Assembly: GCA_036873135.1 (NCBI GenBank)
Contig: JAPTYO010000004.1
Span: 41,325,105-41,389,104, forward strand
Source: Clarkia xantiana subsp. parviflora
Lineage: Eukaryota > Streptophyta > Magnoliopsida > Myrtales > Onagraceae
Reading direction: 5' to 3'
Length of the DNA: 64,000 bases
Positions 31,522 to 44,480 of this stretch are shown here, piece after piece. Each line of letters starts with the position of its first letter. Positions within the stretch are counted from its first letter, which is position 1. The notes under the pieces are model-generated. The model saw only the letters and a list, made by a program, of their open reading frames with translations. It was not told the origin of the DNA and made no database searches. The translations under genes were made by a program, and so were the position numbers.

Positions 31522-32947
31522 ATACTTCTCCTTGTATTCCTACTTTCTCGAGACTAATTAAACTTTATATTTTTGAATTACAGAACCGATAAGAGCAATA
31601 AGCGTAGAAATGGAGGAGGATGCCACAGAATAATAATAAGGATTGGATTATCGACCTTTCCTTACTTTCTAGAACTTTTCTATTTCATTTAGTATTGAAT
31701 AATCTTCGGTAATAAATTTCCTCTTCGGTAATAATACGAGTATCGATTATACCTTCACCTTAAGCCACTTGATCTTATGATTACAATTCAATACATTGCT
31801 AATCTCAGTGCAATGAATTTAATTCTTCATTATTTGTTAGTACTCCATAAAAAAAATTAAATCGTAATGATGAACATATGCGAAACAGATTCAATTAAAT
31901 TTTGGAAACAAAACGATTTCACCATTGGCGACAGCTGGTGATACGCGCGCCACGCGCAAGTTCCTCGATAGATGGAACACATCGATTCAAAGTACAAATT
32001 TAAAATGAATGTGTGTTTTTAATTAAACGCTTGAACAAATTTTCATTTGCATTGAACACCCATTCCGGGTTTTACTCATTGATTTCTCATAAATCGAAAA
32101 GAAGTATGCTTTAAAAGCTACCAGGATCTCGTAAAGAATCAACTGATGCAAAAGGCAAAAACCTAATGCACAAATCAGAGATGGTCGAAATCTCTGAAAA
32201 TGAGTATGCAATGAAAATGATATTGTCTGTCAAACGAATATCCTATTATATGCCTTTAACGATAAGATTGGTGGAGCATTTATTTTTAATCATACACTTC
32301 AAGGACGTAGTTTGAAACATGGTGTTAAAATTCAACTTCCGGACTCCTTCCAGGATGATATGATGTTGACTCCCACTCATATAGAACTTTGTTCCTACAA
32401 TATCGGCTGACATTACACCATATGAGCTGTAAAATGGTAATGAGACGGATCTTACCAAAATGCGACATTATGGTTGCAAAGCAAACATAAATTGTACCGA
32501 AAGCTGTTAAGGCAAAGTTGGAACCCAGAGTACTGAAAAGTATCTTTAAAAGCTACTTTGAATACTCTATGGCATACATGTTTGTGGTAGCTCAGAATAT
32601 TGGTGGCGTGGTCGAACATGAAACGTTACGTTCCTTGAGGACAAATTCCTAAGCTTTATAACATCAACGTAAATGAGGTCTTGATTGCACTAGAGAAGAA
32701 TAATAATGATCATGCCCCAATTACTTTGAGCGGGAGATTTAAGGCAGCAACGCAAGTGAATGACATGGTAAATGAGAATGGATACATTTTCATAATAAAT
32801 CCAGTGGAAGAAGTCAATCAAACCACACAGATCATTGTTGCTGCAGGTGCGAATCAAGTCGAACCTGATAATCATGTTGCCGAACCGTTGGATGAAAATC
32901 CTATAATTCTACAACTACCTGGTGACAGTGGGAGTGGCACTACCAAC
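31522..32947 (+). pseudogene. C2 copia pol: decayed integrase and linker
   Basis: No long frame survives, but nucleotide landmarks align with copia D. Around 32050-32210 the GGGTTTTACTCATTGAT...GCTTTAAAAGCT and GAGAATCAAC-like stretch matches the integrase core of D (50130-50270). At 32640-32900 the sequence around GAGCGGGAGATTTAAGGCAG and GCGAATCAAGTCGAACCTGA matches the D linker between integrase and RT (50800-50950). It ends at CCAAC (32943-32947), TSD of copia C1, and resumes at 56045. Confidence 0.7.
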
Positions 32948-33430
32948 TGTAAGCATATGGTAATGGGCGCCGTAATTGGTAGCCCATAATATGTATAGTT
33001 TACCTAATGAACTTGGGTAAATGTCACATTAGGATAATTGGGCTAGACCCAAATCCCAATTGACATGGGAGGCCCAAAATTGGGCCTCCCCAATTACATA
33101 GGCCGACCGAAATATAGAGTGGGGTAGAGTGGACTTTTGTCCACTTTACTCCTCCTATAAATAAGAGGTGTTAGGGGATTTTTAGGGTTAATCACAATTC
33201 CCACGTCAGAGTGTTTTAGAGAGAAAAACCCTCCTCCCCTAATACCTAGTTTCGGCCGAACCATATATCCCTCACCAATGGTGTGCCAACTTGCCTTCGA
33301 GCAAAATCTCCAGAGATCTGTCTCCGTGCCAAGAATCGATCAGAGGCTTTACTGTGGAGCTTGCACCACGTAGAGCTTGCGCCTCTACGGGATCGCGAAC
33401 TAGCTCTTGAGAAGATCTTGGGTCTACGGA
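32948..33430 (+). repeat. 5' LTR of C1, 3'-truncated
   Basis: 483 bp. It has a TATA box CTATAAATAAGAGG near 33165. It ends abruptly at GGTCTACGGA, where the 3' LTR continues for about 130 more bases. The primer-binding site is lost with the missing part; the CCGG-rich leader follows directly. Confidence 0.8.
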
Positions 33431-34481
33431 CCGAACCGGATTTGCCGGACCGGACCGGGCCAAACCGGATTTTCTGAACTGGACCAAACTGAACCAAAAA
33501 TTGACTGAACCGAAATGATTTTCAAAACCGAAATCAAGTCGAATAAATAAAATAGGGTGGTCAAGTTTTAAAATCCAAATGTTTTTGAACCTCTAAATGG
33601 ACTACACAGTGCTCATAGGGTTACTAATCTCAATGCCTTGTTTCGATTATGGGGATGGATCTAAGAGATACATGTTTTTGGGACTTGTATAACTATTGGG
33701 CTGAATTGTAATTGTTTATTATTCAATATATATTAATGCATGATTAGAAATGTTGTATTGACATAGTCTAGCTAGCTGGACATTGCATGTTGTGGGCGGA
33801 GCCCTGGTTAAATATATGGAATGCGCACTAGGATAGACATACTGTGATGGTTGTAAATGCCTAGGATTCATGTCTAGAATGTTGCGTAATTGAATATAAG
33901 CATGAATTGCAAATTGGCCCCTAATGTTTAAAATTATTTTAAAACCGAAAACCAGTCGCTAAATATGTATGATTGTAGTGGAATTTTCATGTTTGACACG
34001 TATGCTATAATGTTGAGGATGTAGTCGCATTTGATAATTTACATGGAAGTAGAATTATACATGCAAGCATAAGTTCCTTGGAACATTAGATGCATGACCC
34101 GTAAGCATTAGTGTGATTTGTTTGATGAATGTTATTTGCGTATGACAATTTACATGGTTGGTAGAATTATATATGCATGAGTAAATTCATCGGAATATTT
34201 TCCAAAATACAAAGGGCCTTGGGAAAGCCAAGATTGGGTATGGTTGTTTTAAAATTCCCGTTCCGGTAATTTGCGATTAAAACTGTTTTAAAAGACGGAT
34301 CTATTGGATTGAAAAACGGCGATAATGTGAACTCTTTCACAGCCATCTTCCATTGGTTTACCGGTGGTCGGTTGGTTTAGATGACTGAGGAATCATTATT
34401 TGTCGGATTCAATCTTAATAGATATCTGATGTATGGAATTATTTCTCAAAATGTTATTGTCTACCTAATTTTTGCATAACC
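33431..34481 (+). other. C1 copia leader
   Basis: The same order of blocks as in C2 and D: CCGGACCGG-rich start, the GCTAGCTGGACATTGCATG block (33771), GCGCACTAGGATAGACATAC, the CCCGTTCCGGTAA box near 34257 and GTGAACTCTTTCAC near 34327, then gag. Confidence 0.75.
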
Positions 34482-34796
34482 ATGAATATCAAAGTGTTAG
34501 TTTTCATGGCTGGATCGGTTCCCTTCTACAAGCCTCGCAATCTGGAAGGTATGAATTATGATGTGTGGAGTGAATATGTAAGAGAACTCCTTGTCGCTGA
34601 AAATATACATAAGTGTATTGACGTGAATAGAGGGAGAACATTGGTGAATGAAAAAGGCGTCCTTACATACCCTAACAAGTTAAGGAGGTTTATGGATCAG
34701 AGAGCTTGCGAGGTGATACTGGGAACCTTGGACATAGAGGTTGTAGAGGACTTCAAACTCAACCTTAGTGCTCTTCAACTTTGGTGCGCCATTTGA
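34482..34796 (+). pseudogene. C1 copia gag, N-terminal fragment
   Basis: A 104-residue frame starting MNIKVLVFMAGSVPFYKPRN. It has the DUF4219/UBN2-like gag layout: LEGMNYDVWSEYVRELL, then a helix with RRFMDQRACEVILGTLDIEV. It stops at 34795 with most of the capsid and the zinc knuckle missing or scrambled downstream. Confidence 0.65.
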
Positions 34797-36747
34797 CTCC
34801 GCTTCTGTGGAGGTAAGGCAGCCGAAGCCAAAGGAGTGCTATTTGAGTATGTTGCCCTTATTTCTCAAGATGCAGGTGTAATACCCACATCAGATCTCAC
34901 GAACGAGAGATCGAATTGGAGAAAGATACTCGATATAGCGCAAAGGTACCCTTTATCATGGTTGGCTGACGACAACGGACTTGGCTAATTGATTGAATCA
35001 ATCAAATTCATCACGGCCCTGTTTGTTGATAGCAAACAAGATCAACCAGAAGGTCCCTCTACGCTTCATCACAAGAGATCAAGGGAAGATGCAGAGGAAT
35101 TTATATCATCTTATTGGTCCTCAAACGATCATCTGGTGTGATGAACGCCAGTGATAAAAGTACATTAAATTGTCTCGTTTAAATCCTCTCAATGCTCTAC
35201 CTTATCTTTTAAAAAGCTTCGTGGATGATCTAGATTTTCCATTTTGGTTATTTCTCATACTGTTCAATTTATGTTTGAATTTTGGTTATTGATATTTCGG
35301 TATTTTTGAATAAAGTAGTTACCATTCGATTTGAAATGAGTTCTACTTATCAAGATTAATCGACTCGGCAAGAAACGAGGTCGATCCGAAAAGTAAGAAA
35401 ACCGAAACAATAAGGCTATTGAACATGGCCAAATCAATCAACTCCATGCATCTTAATCACACATTTGAGTAACTTCAATATACCATTAAATCCATTGATT
35501 TTGCGTCGTTCTAACAGTTAACCGATTAAAACTCTTTCTTTATTATTATTAATCCATTGAATGAAATAAACTGTAATCATGTGCGAAACCGATTGGATTA
35601 AATTATATTAAATTCAGACATGAAACGATTTGACCGAAGGTTAAACTAGGGCAAGTTGCTCCTCGCGCAAGTGGACCTTTAAAGAGGAACACATCGTTTC
35701 AAAGTATGAGTTTAATACAAAAGTGTTTAAAATGATGATGTGCTGAATTTTCATTTGCATTCCTACGGAAATAACTTATTGATAACGCTTACATCGGTAG
35801 GAAGTAGGCTTCGAAAGCTAGTACAACCTTGTAAAAGTATCTACTGACGCATAAGGTGAAAACCTGAAATGCTCAGTTCGGAGATGTGATAAAATCTCTG
35901 AAATAAGTTAGCAAACGAAGAAGGATGAAGTCGGTAAAACGATTTTCATTCTTTACCCCTTGAACGATAAGTCTGGCTAACCATTCAAATCAAATGACAC
36001 ACTTCTATAAGCATAGTTTGTAAACATAAATGTTGTAGTCATTTCGTCACACGTTCCCCAATGGGATGATGAGAAAATGATTCACATTAATGTAAAACTA
36101 TGTTCCATTATAATCGGTAAGACACGCCGCCATAAAAGCTGAAGAATGATAATGAGCTACTCATATCATCATGCAACAATAATTTCCGCATTAAACACGT
36201 ATTTAGGACAAGAGTATGTAACTACTCTTTGAAAATACATGTTTACAACTTAAAAGACATGGTACCGTGGTCGAACATGTGACACTACATACTTGAGGAC
36301 GAATTTTCAATGCATAAACATGAGTCTTAATCAGACAGAAAAGGATTTTACTGACATCAGGTCCCACTTAATTCGAGTGGGAGATATTTGAACCAGCAAC
36401 TCAAGTGAATGACATGGTAAATGATAAGGGGAACATTTTTATAAAAAATCCAGTGGGAGGTCTAATCACCTACCACAAGTAATCACTGTTGCTGTTTGGA
36501 CGAATCAAGTAGAACCTGATTATCGTAATGCTAAACCAAGGATACCACAACTACCTTTACTACCCATTGTTCCCAGTGTGAGTGATCCGACAAACTTGGT
36601 TCCAGATCCTAGTGATCAAGTAATTCATCTTGGAAGTAAAACTCCGAGACCGAGAAGTCGTATAAGGAAAGTTGTCGGTTATGGTCAAAGCACTCTTCTA
36701 TAGTTGATTTACCTGCTAACCACAAGGGCATAAGGATAAGGTGAGTC
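34797..36747 (+). pseudogene. C1 copia gag-pol, heavily decayed
   Basis: No usable frame. At 36300-36700 it aligns with the D integrase-RT linker: TCCCACTTAATTCGAGTGGG, ATCCAGTGGGAGG, GCGAATCAAGTAGAACCTGA and CTTGGTTCCAGATCCTAGTG. At 36700-36742 the RT start (GTTGATTTACCTGCTAACC) is cut by element D at GAGTC (36743-36747). A middle part (35400-36280) matches the decayed C2 segment at 31800-32640. Confidence 0.65.
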
Positions 36748-37308
36748 TGTTAGCATATGGTGACGTGGCGCCGTAATAAGAGCCCGTTAATTAAGGTAAT
36801 AACCTAAGTTAATTAGGTAATTGTCAATCTGGGCTAATTGGGCCAAATCCAATTAGTAATTGACAAGGGAGGCCGAAAATGGGCCTCCCCCCTTTAGGCA
36901 TGGTTCGGCCGAAACCCTAGTACCACATTGGTTGGAGTTGCCTTTTGGCAACCCCACCCAATAATATATATAGGGGTGACTCCTAAGGGTTTAAACACAC
37001 AATTAAGAACAATGATCTCCATTGAGAAAACTTGTCACCCTAGTCTAATATTTCAGCACCATCACATCAAGTCTGAGGTTCCATCTCCGTTGAAGAATCG
37101 ATCAGATGTCTTGTTGTGGAACTACATCGCGTGGGACTTCTTCTAACGAAGAACTTGCACGTGGTTCCGACCGGAGGATCAGAACTCCCTCCACATCGTT
37201 CTTGGACAGGAAAGTTAAAAGGTATGTGTACTAATTCCGCTGCGTAGATTAGATTTCTTGCTAGTACACGTTTAGCATTCCGTAGTATTACGTAGCCGTA
37301 ATCCAACA

Positions 37309-37938
37309 GTGGTATCAGAGCCTGGTTAGGAGTTCTTACAATTTTGATAAACTAATGTTCTTGGAATATCACAAAAACCGAAAATTTTGATGTTTATGAA
37401 CACCATGAAGAAATCCAAAAATTTTAGCTATTTTTATGTGTTTGATCTTTAAAAACTTTAAATTTTTTATTTTTACATGTTTTTATAGATCATAGCCGGA
37501 AATTTGGGTTTAAATATGAGTTTGATGTTCATAATCTTCAAGAAAACCATGAGTTTTATCAAGAACACAATTTGGATTCTTGATCAAGGTAGTATTTGAT
37601 TTTAAAATTTTACAACTTTTCCAACTCTTTGTGTTTGTGCCAAAAACCCTAGGGGTATTTTAGGTAAAAAAATAAATTTTCTTGGTCACCAAGTTATTAA
37701 AATTTCAGCACAAATATTTTAATATATATGTTGCCATTTTTAAATTTTATTAATAGGTAACTATATATCTATAAGTTTGAAAATAAGGATAGGTTCTAAT
37801 ATAATATTGTAAATGATATTAACTATCAATATATGTGGATTAGACTAGGGATAATATATATATTGATAGATTTAGTTACTATTAAACAATCAAGAAGATA
37901 TATTGTCTACATATTTTAATCTCTAAAAGATATATTTG

Positions 37939-37993
<55 letters not shown>

Positions 37994-39001
37994 TTTGGCC
38001 GAATTTTATATATATATTATATATTGTTAATTGATTTACATCTTAGTGATAAAATCTTGACAATATTTATATGTATATATATGTTTAGCCGAATTATATA
38101 TATATAGTAGCAATATTGGAAATTATTTTACATACTTAATATTTCTTGGTGGCTAAGTTAAGTTTTTAGTGAACTTTAAAACACTACTAAGCCCACAAGA
38201 CATATTTCGGCCAAACCCTAGGGTTTATGGGCCGGTCCAATTCCTAAACCGGAACGGATAAAACCAATTCGGGTTTTCTTAATTGGGTCGACCTAGTCGG
38301 GTCGGGTCGGACCGTAGTAACTAAATTGAACCTAACCTAACCGGTTTTGAGTGATAAACCGAACCACAATCTTATTTTATTGAACCGTTTCGGACCAAAC
38401 CAGAATTTTTAAAATCAGACCGAGTTGAACCGGATTTTAAAATTTGGACTGAACCACTTAAAAATTTGGAAATTTTAAATTATTCAATAAAATAGGATGT
38501 CAAATTTTAAATCCAAGATGTTTTCGAACTTTAAAATTAGCCTAAACAGTGCTATTAGGGTTTGTGTTTTTGGGGATGGATCTCGGACTTGCATGTTTTT
38601 GGGACTGGATTGCAATTGTTTACCTTCCGCATCATATATTTTGATATAATTAGAATTTTCGTCTTGACTTAGTCAAGCTAGCTGGATATTATATTGCGAG
38701 CATTGAGCTCTGTGATTTAAATATATGGTTTCCGCAATAGGATAGACATGCTATGCTGATTGAAAGTGCCTAGAATCCATATCTAGAAATTCGCATGAAT
38801 GATTGTAAGCATGAATTGCAAAACAGCCCCTAATATTTTGAAAGCGGTCTATAAAACCGAAAATTCCAGTCGCCAATTATGCATGATGTGTGCGGATATT
38901 GCATGTTTTGACGCGTATGCTAGGATGTTCATAATAGAACGCATGTGATAATTTACTTTACGTAGAATTATGTATGCTAGGAACATTAGACGCATGACGC
39001 G
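37309..39001 (+). other. Leader of copia D, first part, with (AT)n microsatellite
   Basis: Non-coding. It has a TA-dinucleotide run of about 50 bp at 37942-37991, then CCGG-rich sequence (38225-38450) and the conserved leader block with CTTGACTTAGTCAAGCTAGC (38663-38682). It ends with ACGCG (38997-39001), TSD of element E, and resumes at 48215. Confidence 0.8.
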
Positions 39002-39619
39002 TGTCGGACCTAAAATCTGACCTAAGGCGATTAACGTTTTGAAAACGTGCAATTTTGAAAAGAGTCGCCACTAGTTAATTATTAAGCTAACTAGAATCCT
39101 AAATTACCTAAGAGAATAATGTATTAAACACCTAGGTATAGAATCGGTCTACGACAGAAGTTCGAGTTCGGGGGTTCTATTACAAATTAAATATAATTTT
39201 TAATTACGCCCTTTCGGTACTCAATTTACTTAATTTGTCAATTTTATCATTTATATACATTATGCCCAATTAATCTAAAAATTTCGAAAATAATCAAATT
39301 TCAACATAAAAAAAAATATTAATCAGATATAATCCTAAGTCGAAAAATTAATTAGAACCTATAACCCCTAGCAAAAATGAAATCTAAAATACTAAAAAAA
39401 AACTTTGAACATGCTATTAAATTAAAATTAGTTAATTACAATTAAATTACTAATTAAATTCTACCAATTACATTTAAACTATTAATTAAATCTAACTATT
39501 TACATTTAAAATTTTAATTAATTGTAATATAATAATAATAATATAAAACAGAAAACCTAATAACTAAATATTAATAATAAATAAATAAATAAATAAAATA
39601 AAATAAAAAGAAAAAACCT

Positions 39620-39975
39620 ACGGAAGATAAACAACAACAGCGGGGCAGCACTGTTGCAGCGTCGGAGGGTGGCGTGGCGTGGCCGGGCCGGGACGACGAG
39701 GTGGCGAGCGGACGGCGTGCGGCGGAGCTGGCCGGTCACTGGCGGACGGGTGGCCACGGATGGCCACCGGTGAGCAGAACCGGCGCCGGGAGGATTAGGA
39801 AGAGAGAGAGAGAAGAGCAGGAGAGGGAGAGAGACGGACGGAGGGTCACCGGCGCGGCGTGGTCACCGGCAAGCGGGGCCGGGGGCGCAGTGGGCCGGAG
39901 CTGGGCGGGCCGTCGGGGCGGCCACCGGCGGCGAAGCCAGCGCCGGCGGGCTGGTGCAGCAGATCTTAGATTAGA
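39620..39975 (-). other. GC-rich block in the LTRs of element E
   Basis: About 350 bp of very GC-rich sequence inside an otherwise AT-rich LTR, repeated at 47367-47720 in the other LTR. In the element's own direction it lies downstream of the TATA box (TATAAATAGG, about 40100) and is C/T-rich with CTCTCTCT, so it likely forms the transcript's 5' leader. The open plus-strand frames here are antisense by-products. Confidence 0.6.
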
Positions 39976-40599
39976 GAAAAAAAAAACTTTTTCTGAACAC
40001 TAGAAGACGAAATCGCACGGAACCCGATGAATAGTGTATAATTGCTTCTTTTTGGTTTTTTTTTTGTGTTTACAATGTAAAACTAGACCCCTATTTATAT
40101 TAAAAACCTAGTCTAGATTACAGATAAATTTTTTTAAAAAAAATGCTAACAGATAATTATTCTAGAGAATATTCCTAAGGATATTTATCTTTACAGATAA
40201 TTATTTTTTTTAATAAAAAATAATATCTGGAGATAAATATCTTAAAGATAATTTTCTAAAATAAAAAAAATTAATTATTATATCTATATTTTAAATATTC
40301 CGAAAATATTAAATAAATTCGAAATAATTTAAAATATATTTTATAATAATTTCCTTAATGTTCCCTTGAGCATTTTGGAGACTTTGTTGCTTGACGCGTC
40401 CGGAATTTGACGTATCATGTGTAATGTCATTACGTCCGGGTCAAAATCGAGTGTTTACAGTTTGCCCCTCTTTGGACGCACTCCCGTAGAATGTGTTCGG
40501 AGGGGTTTGTCCAAAGACGAGGAAACACTGATTTTGACCAGAAAGTATATTCTCTTCCAATTCTTCAAAGTCTTCAAGGTGGCTCATATGCTTATTCTG

Positions 40600-41540
40600 G
40601 TGCGGAAAGATAAAACCTCTGTCGGTGGGACGCCTGTTGGCGGTGCCTCCAGTAGCGATGCAGAAAGTAAAGCCTCCAGTGGCGGTGCGGAAAAGTAAAG
40701 CCTCGGTCGGCGGTGCCCCTGTTGGCGGTGCCTCCGTTAGCGATGCAGAAAGTAAAGCCTCCAGTGGCGGTGCGGAAAAGTAAAGCCTCGGCCGGCGGTG
40801 CCCCTGTTGGCGGTGCCTCCGTTGGCGGTGCAGAAAGTAAAGACCTCAATCGACGATGCCTCCAGTGGCGTGCGACAAGGAAAAGCCTCCAGTGGCGGTG
40901 CGGAAAGTAAAGCCTCCAGTGGCGTGCAGAAAGTAAAGTCTCCAGTGGCGTGCGGAAAAGTAAAGCCTCCAGTGGCGTGCGGAAAAGTAAATCCTCCAGT
41001 GGCGTGCGAAAAAGTAAAGCCTCCAGTGGCGTTCGGGAAAGTAAAGCCTCCAGTGGCGTGCGGGAAAGTAAAGCCTCCAGTGGCGTGCGGGAAAGTAAAA
41101 CCTCCAGTGGCGTGCGGAAAAGTAAAAGCCTCCAGTGGCGTGCGGAAAAGTAAAGCCTCCAGTGGCGTGCGGAAAAGTAAAGCCTCCAGTGGCGTGCGGA
41201 AACGGAAAGCCTCCAGTGGCGTGCATAAAAGAAAAGCCTCCAGTGGCGTGCATAAAAGAAAAATCTCGATCGACGATGCCTCCAGCGGCGTGCGACAAGG
41301 AAAAGCCTCCAGTGGCGTACAGTAAAGTAAAAACCTCGATCGACGATGCCTCCAGTGGCGTGCGACAAGGAAAAGCCTCTAGTTGCGGTATTTTGAAATG
41401 AGCCCCTAGTGGCGTCCGTTGGAGAAGAGCCTCTAGTGGCGTCTGTCGGAGAAGAGCCTCTAGTGGCATATGTCGGAGAAATGCCCCTAGTGGCGTCCGT
41501 TGGATAAGGGCCTCGAGTGGCTTGACGACTTGAATGCATG
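40600..41540 (+). repeat. About 30-bp tandem array in element E
   Basis: Around 30 units of GCCTCCAGTGGCGTGCGGAA plus AAGTAAA or similar, each 29-31 bp, with variants carrying TCGATCGACGATGCC every few units. The last units diverge (CCCCTAGTGGCGTCCGT). Frames are open on both strands because units are near multiples of three, but there are no protein features. Confidence 0.9.
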
Positions 41541-41879
41541 TCCCTAATTTTTGCCTAAACTGCGCATGACGCGGCAACTTAGCGAGATCTTTTTCTTTTC
41601 TTTTACTTTTTCTTTTTCTTTTTCTTTTTGTTTTTCTTTTTCTTTTTATCTCTCATATTCTCTCCTTTTGCCACGGTCAGAATTTTAGACCGTGCCCCTC
41701 GGTTTTCCTAATTTTTGCATGGATTGCCCCTTGGGGTTTTCATTCCATCGGGATTTTATTTTCTCTCCTTTTGTCATGATTGCTATTTCTGAATTTGCTA
41801 TCATGCCCCTCATTTCCTAATTTTGCCTAGGCTGCCCTTTCGGGTTTTCAACCTAACGGAAGCACTCTTTTTTTGGTAG

Positions 41880-43100
41880 CCGATTAAACGGTGGCTGTGA
41901 CCCGTACTTTATTTCCCGTCACGATGCGAGAGTATTTGTAGCCATTTGGAGGGCGGTTGTGACCCTTTCCTCACCGTCTTCAATGTCGAGAGAGCTCTTT
42001 TGATTTGTAGCCATTTGGAGGGTGGCTGTGGCCCTTTCATTTATTTCTAACGTCGATGTTCCGGGACTGCTCTTTCGATTTGTAGCCGTTTTAAGGGTGG
42101 CTGTGGCCCTTTCAAATGATTTCCCGGCCTCACAAGATTCACGCGAATACTCTTTATATGTAGCCATTTTGAGGGTGGCTATGGCCCTTTTAACAATCTC
42201 CCATCCTCTCAGGATTCGAAGAACACTCTTTGTAGGTAGCCATTTTAGGGGTGGCTGTGGCCTTTCACTCATTTCCCGCCTTCAATGTTGCGAGAGTGCT
42301 CTATATCTGTAGCCGTTTGAAGGGTGGTTGTGGCCCTTTATTTTGTAGTCGTTTTATGGACGACTGTGGCCCTTTGTTATTTTCCCGTCCTTACAAGATT
42401 CGCGGGGTCACTCTTTTATCTGTAGCCGTTTGGAGGGTGGCTGTGGCCCTTTATTTTGTATTCGTTTTAGGGACGACTGTGGCCCTTTTTATTTTCCAGC
42501 CCTCACAGGATTCGCGGGGTCACTTTTTTATCTGTAGCCGTTTGGAGGGTGGCTGTGGCCCTTTATTTTGTAGTCGCTTTAGGGACGACTGTTGCCCTTT
42601 TTATTTTCCCGCCCTCACAGGATTCGCGGGGTCACTTTTTTATCTGTAGCCGTTTGGAGGTTGGCTGTGGCCCTTTATTTTGTAGTCGTTTTAGGGACGA
42701 CTGTGGCCCTTTTTATTTTCCCGCCCTCACAGGATTCGCGGGGTCACTCTTTTATCTTTAGCCATTTGGAGGGTGGCTGTGGCCCCTTCTATTTTCCCGC
42801 CCTCACAGGATTCGCGGGGTCACTCTTTTATCTTTAGCCATTTGGAGGGTGGCTGTGGCCCTTTCACTTGTTCTCCGCTTTTGATGTTGCGGGAGCACTC
42901 TTTATCTGTAGCCATTTGAAGGGTAGCCGTGACCCTGTTTTTTTTTTTATAGCCATTTTAGGGATGACTGTGACCCTTTTATTTGTAGATGATTTAGGAA
43001 CAACTGTGACCCTTTTATTGCTTCATTTCTCTCACAAGATTAGCACAAACTCTCTCTTTATTTTCCTGTAGCCGATTAAAGGGCGGCTGTGACCCTAAAG
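41880..43100 (+). repeat. About 112-bp tandem array in element E
   Basis: Units contain GTAGCCGTTTGGAGGGTGGC, TGTGGCCCTTTATTTTGTAG and CCTCACAGGATTCGCGGGG. The best copies are between 42400 and 42850, at spacing of about 112 bp. Outer copies are diverged. Each unit itself holds an inner duplication (GTAGCC...TGGCTGTGGCCC and GTAGTCG...GACTGTGGCCC). Confidence 0.9.
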
Positions 43101-43110
43101 AAAACTAAGT

Positions 43111-43149
<39 letters not shown>

Positions 43150-44480
43150 GCTTTTTTGCTTTTTCATCTCACCTTTTGCCATGACTGCCCCTGCGGGTTT
43201 TCAATCATGCCCCTCTCCCTGACTTTTGCCTAGGTTTTTAACCTTGCGGGAATTTATTTTTTTCTCTCTTTTTTCTTTTTTCAATGGAAAGAAAATCTAC
43301 AGAAACTAATCAACAACAACTATGTTACATGTCCCTAATAGCAGATTAAACCTTTTAATTTCTCGGAACTTTTTCGGAGGAAAACTTGTCAAATAAGTTG
43401 ATTATGTCGATGTCTTGAATGGGGGATTCTTTCTATGAGTGGACGACACCGACAATAATTTCCTCTTCTTCTTCCTCTCAAATGCTCTTTCATTAGCACG
43501 GTCGATCTTCATGGAATCTCGATCTTTTTTAATAGGAAGATCTCTGGATGTCTTCTATCTTCAACCATGCTTGATCTTAACTGGAATGCCCCACGACTAC
43601 ATCTGACTGGTTCATAATTCGTCGTATGCTGGACGAATGGCCTGATTAATGAACACACACGGATGGTGTTGAGTTTGGCACAGTATTCCGCAAATGGTAA
43701 ACTTAGGCATAGATATCGTCCGAGGCATCTGAGATAACTGGCATAAGAATGGTTTAAACCTGGCCACATAACGATTGTATACCTCGTCTTGGAAAGCATA
43801 TGAATTTCACACATGGTGGGTGAAATTTTTCATAGAAACTCTTTGAAGCGCTCACGTTTCACACGGTTGCGGCATTGGTTGAAGTGGTCATCCAACCTGC
43901 AAAAGAGTAGGGACACTCAAATCTCAAGGAAAAAATTAAGTACAATTTAACGTACCTCAGCGTTAGATATCTCGAGTATGCAATTTGTTCGTTGTGCAAC
44001 TGGATGACTGCATGTTCTTTTTTTGTTACCCCTATTTAGCCGGCATAACTTATGTGTACATGATACCTTAACCTAGGGTACCTGAAAAGGGTGATGAAAA
44101 ATCAGTGTAGAGAATATGAGAAATCATGCATGATTTTTTTGAAAACTCTAATGAAAATTTATGATCAAATGTGTTTTGCACCATCATGGAGTTTACTGAG
44201 TTTGCTGAGTGCATTATCTGACTCGAACGCAGGACAAATGCTCAAAACAAAGTTTTTTTTCAAAAGGTTTTATCGTCATTTGTTTAAACTTGAATAGTAG
44301 CACTCAACTGCACAGTTAAAATATTTTCTCAAAAAGGAATCAAAACTCCCATTTTTTAAATGCTCGCTCATGCGAATGTTGAAATGACGATCTTGCCAAA
44401 AAAGTGCAATACACTTTAGATAAGAACGAATGACACTTTGAGTTTTTTTTTTTTTTTTTTTGTAAATGCTCATGCATGCT
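43101..44480. other. Low-complexity interior of element E
   Basis: Long poly(T) runs (43108-43149, 44440-44461) and mixed sequence. A minus-strand frame at 43814-43509 (WPGLNHSYASYLRCLGRY...) has no domain that I recognise. Confidence 0.4.

Noticed and set aside
39674..40003. 109-residue Arg/Gly-rich frame in a GC-rich block, repeated at 47421-47750
   Set aside because: It lies in both LTRs of element E, antisense to the element, and its composition follows from GC-rich sequence. No domain is visible.
40592..41577. Long open frames on both strands (315 and 243 residues)
   Set aside because: They are products of a 30-bp tandem array with few stop codons in the unit, not genes.
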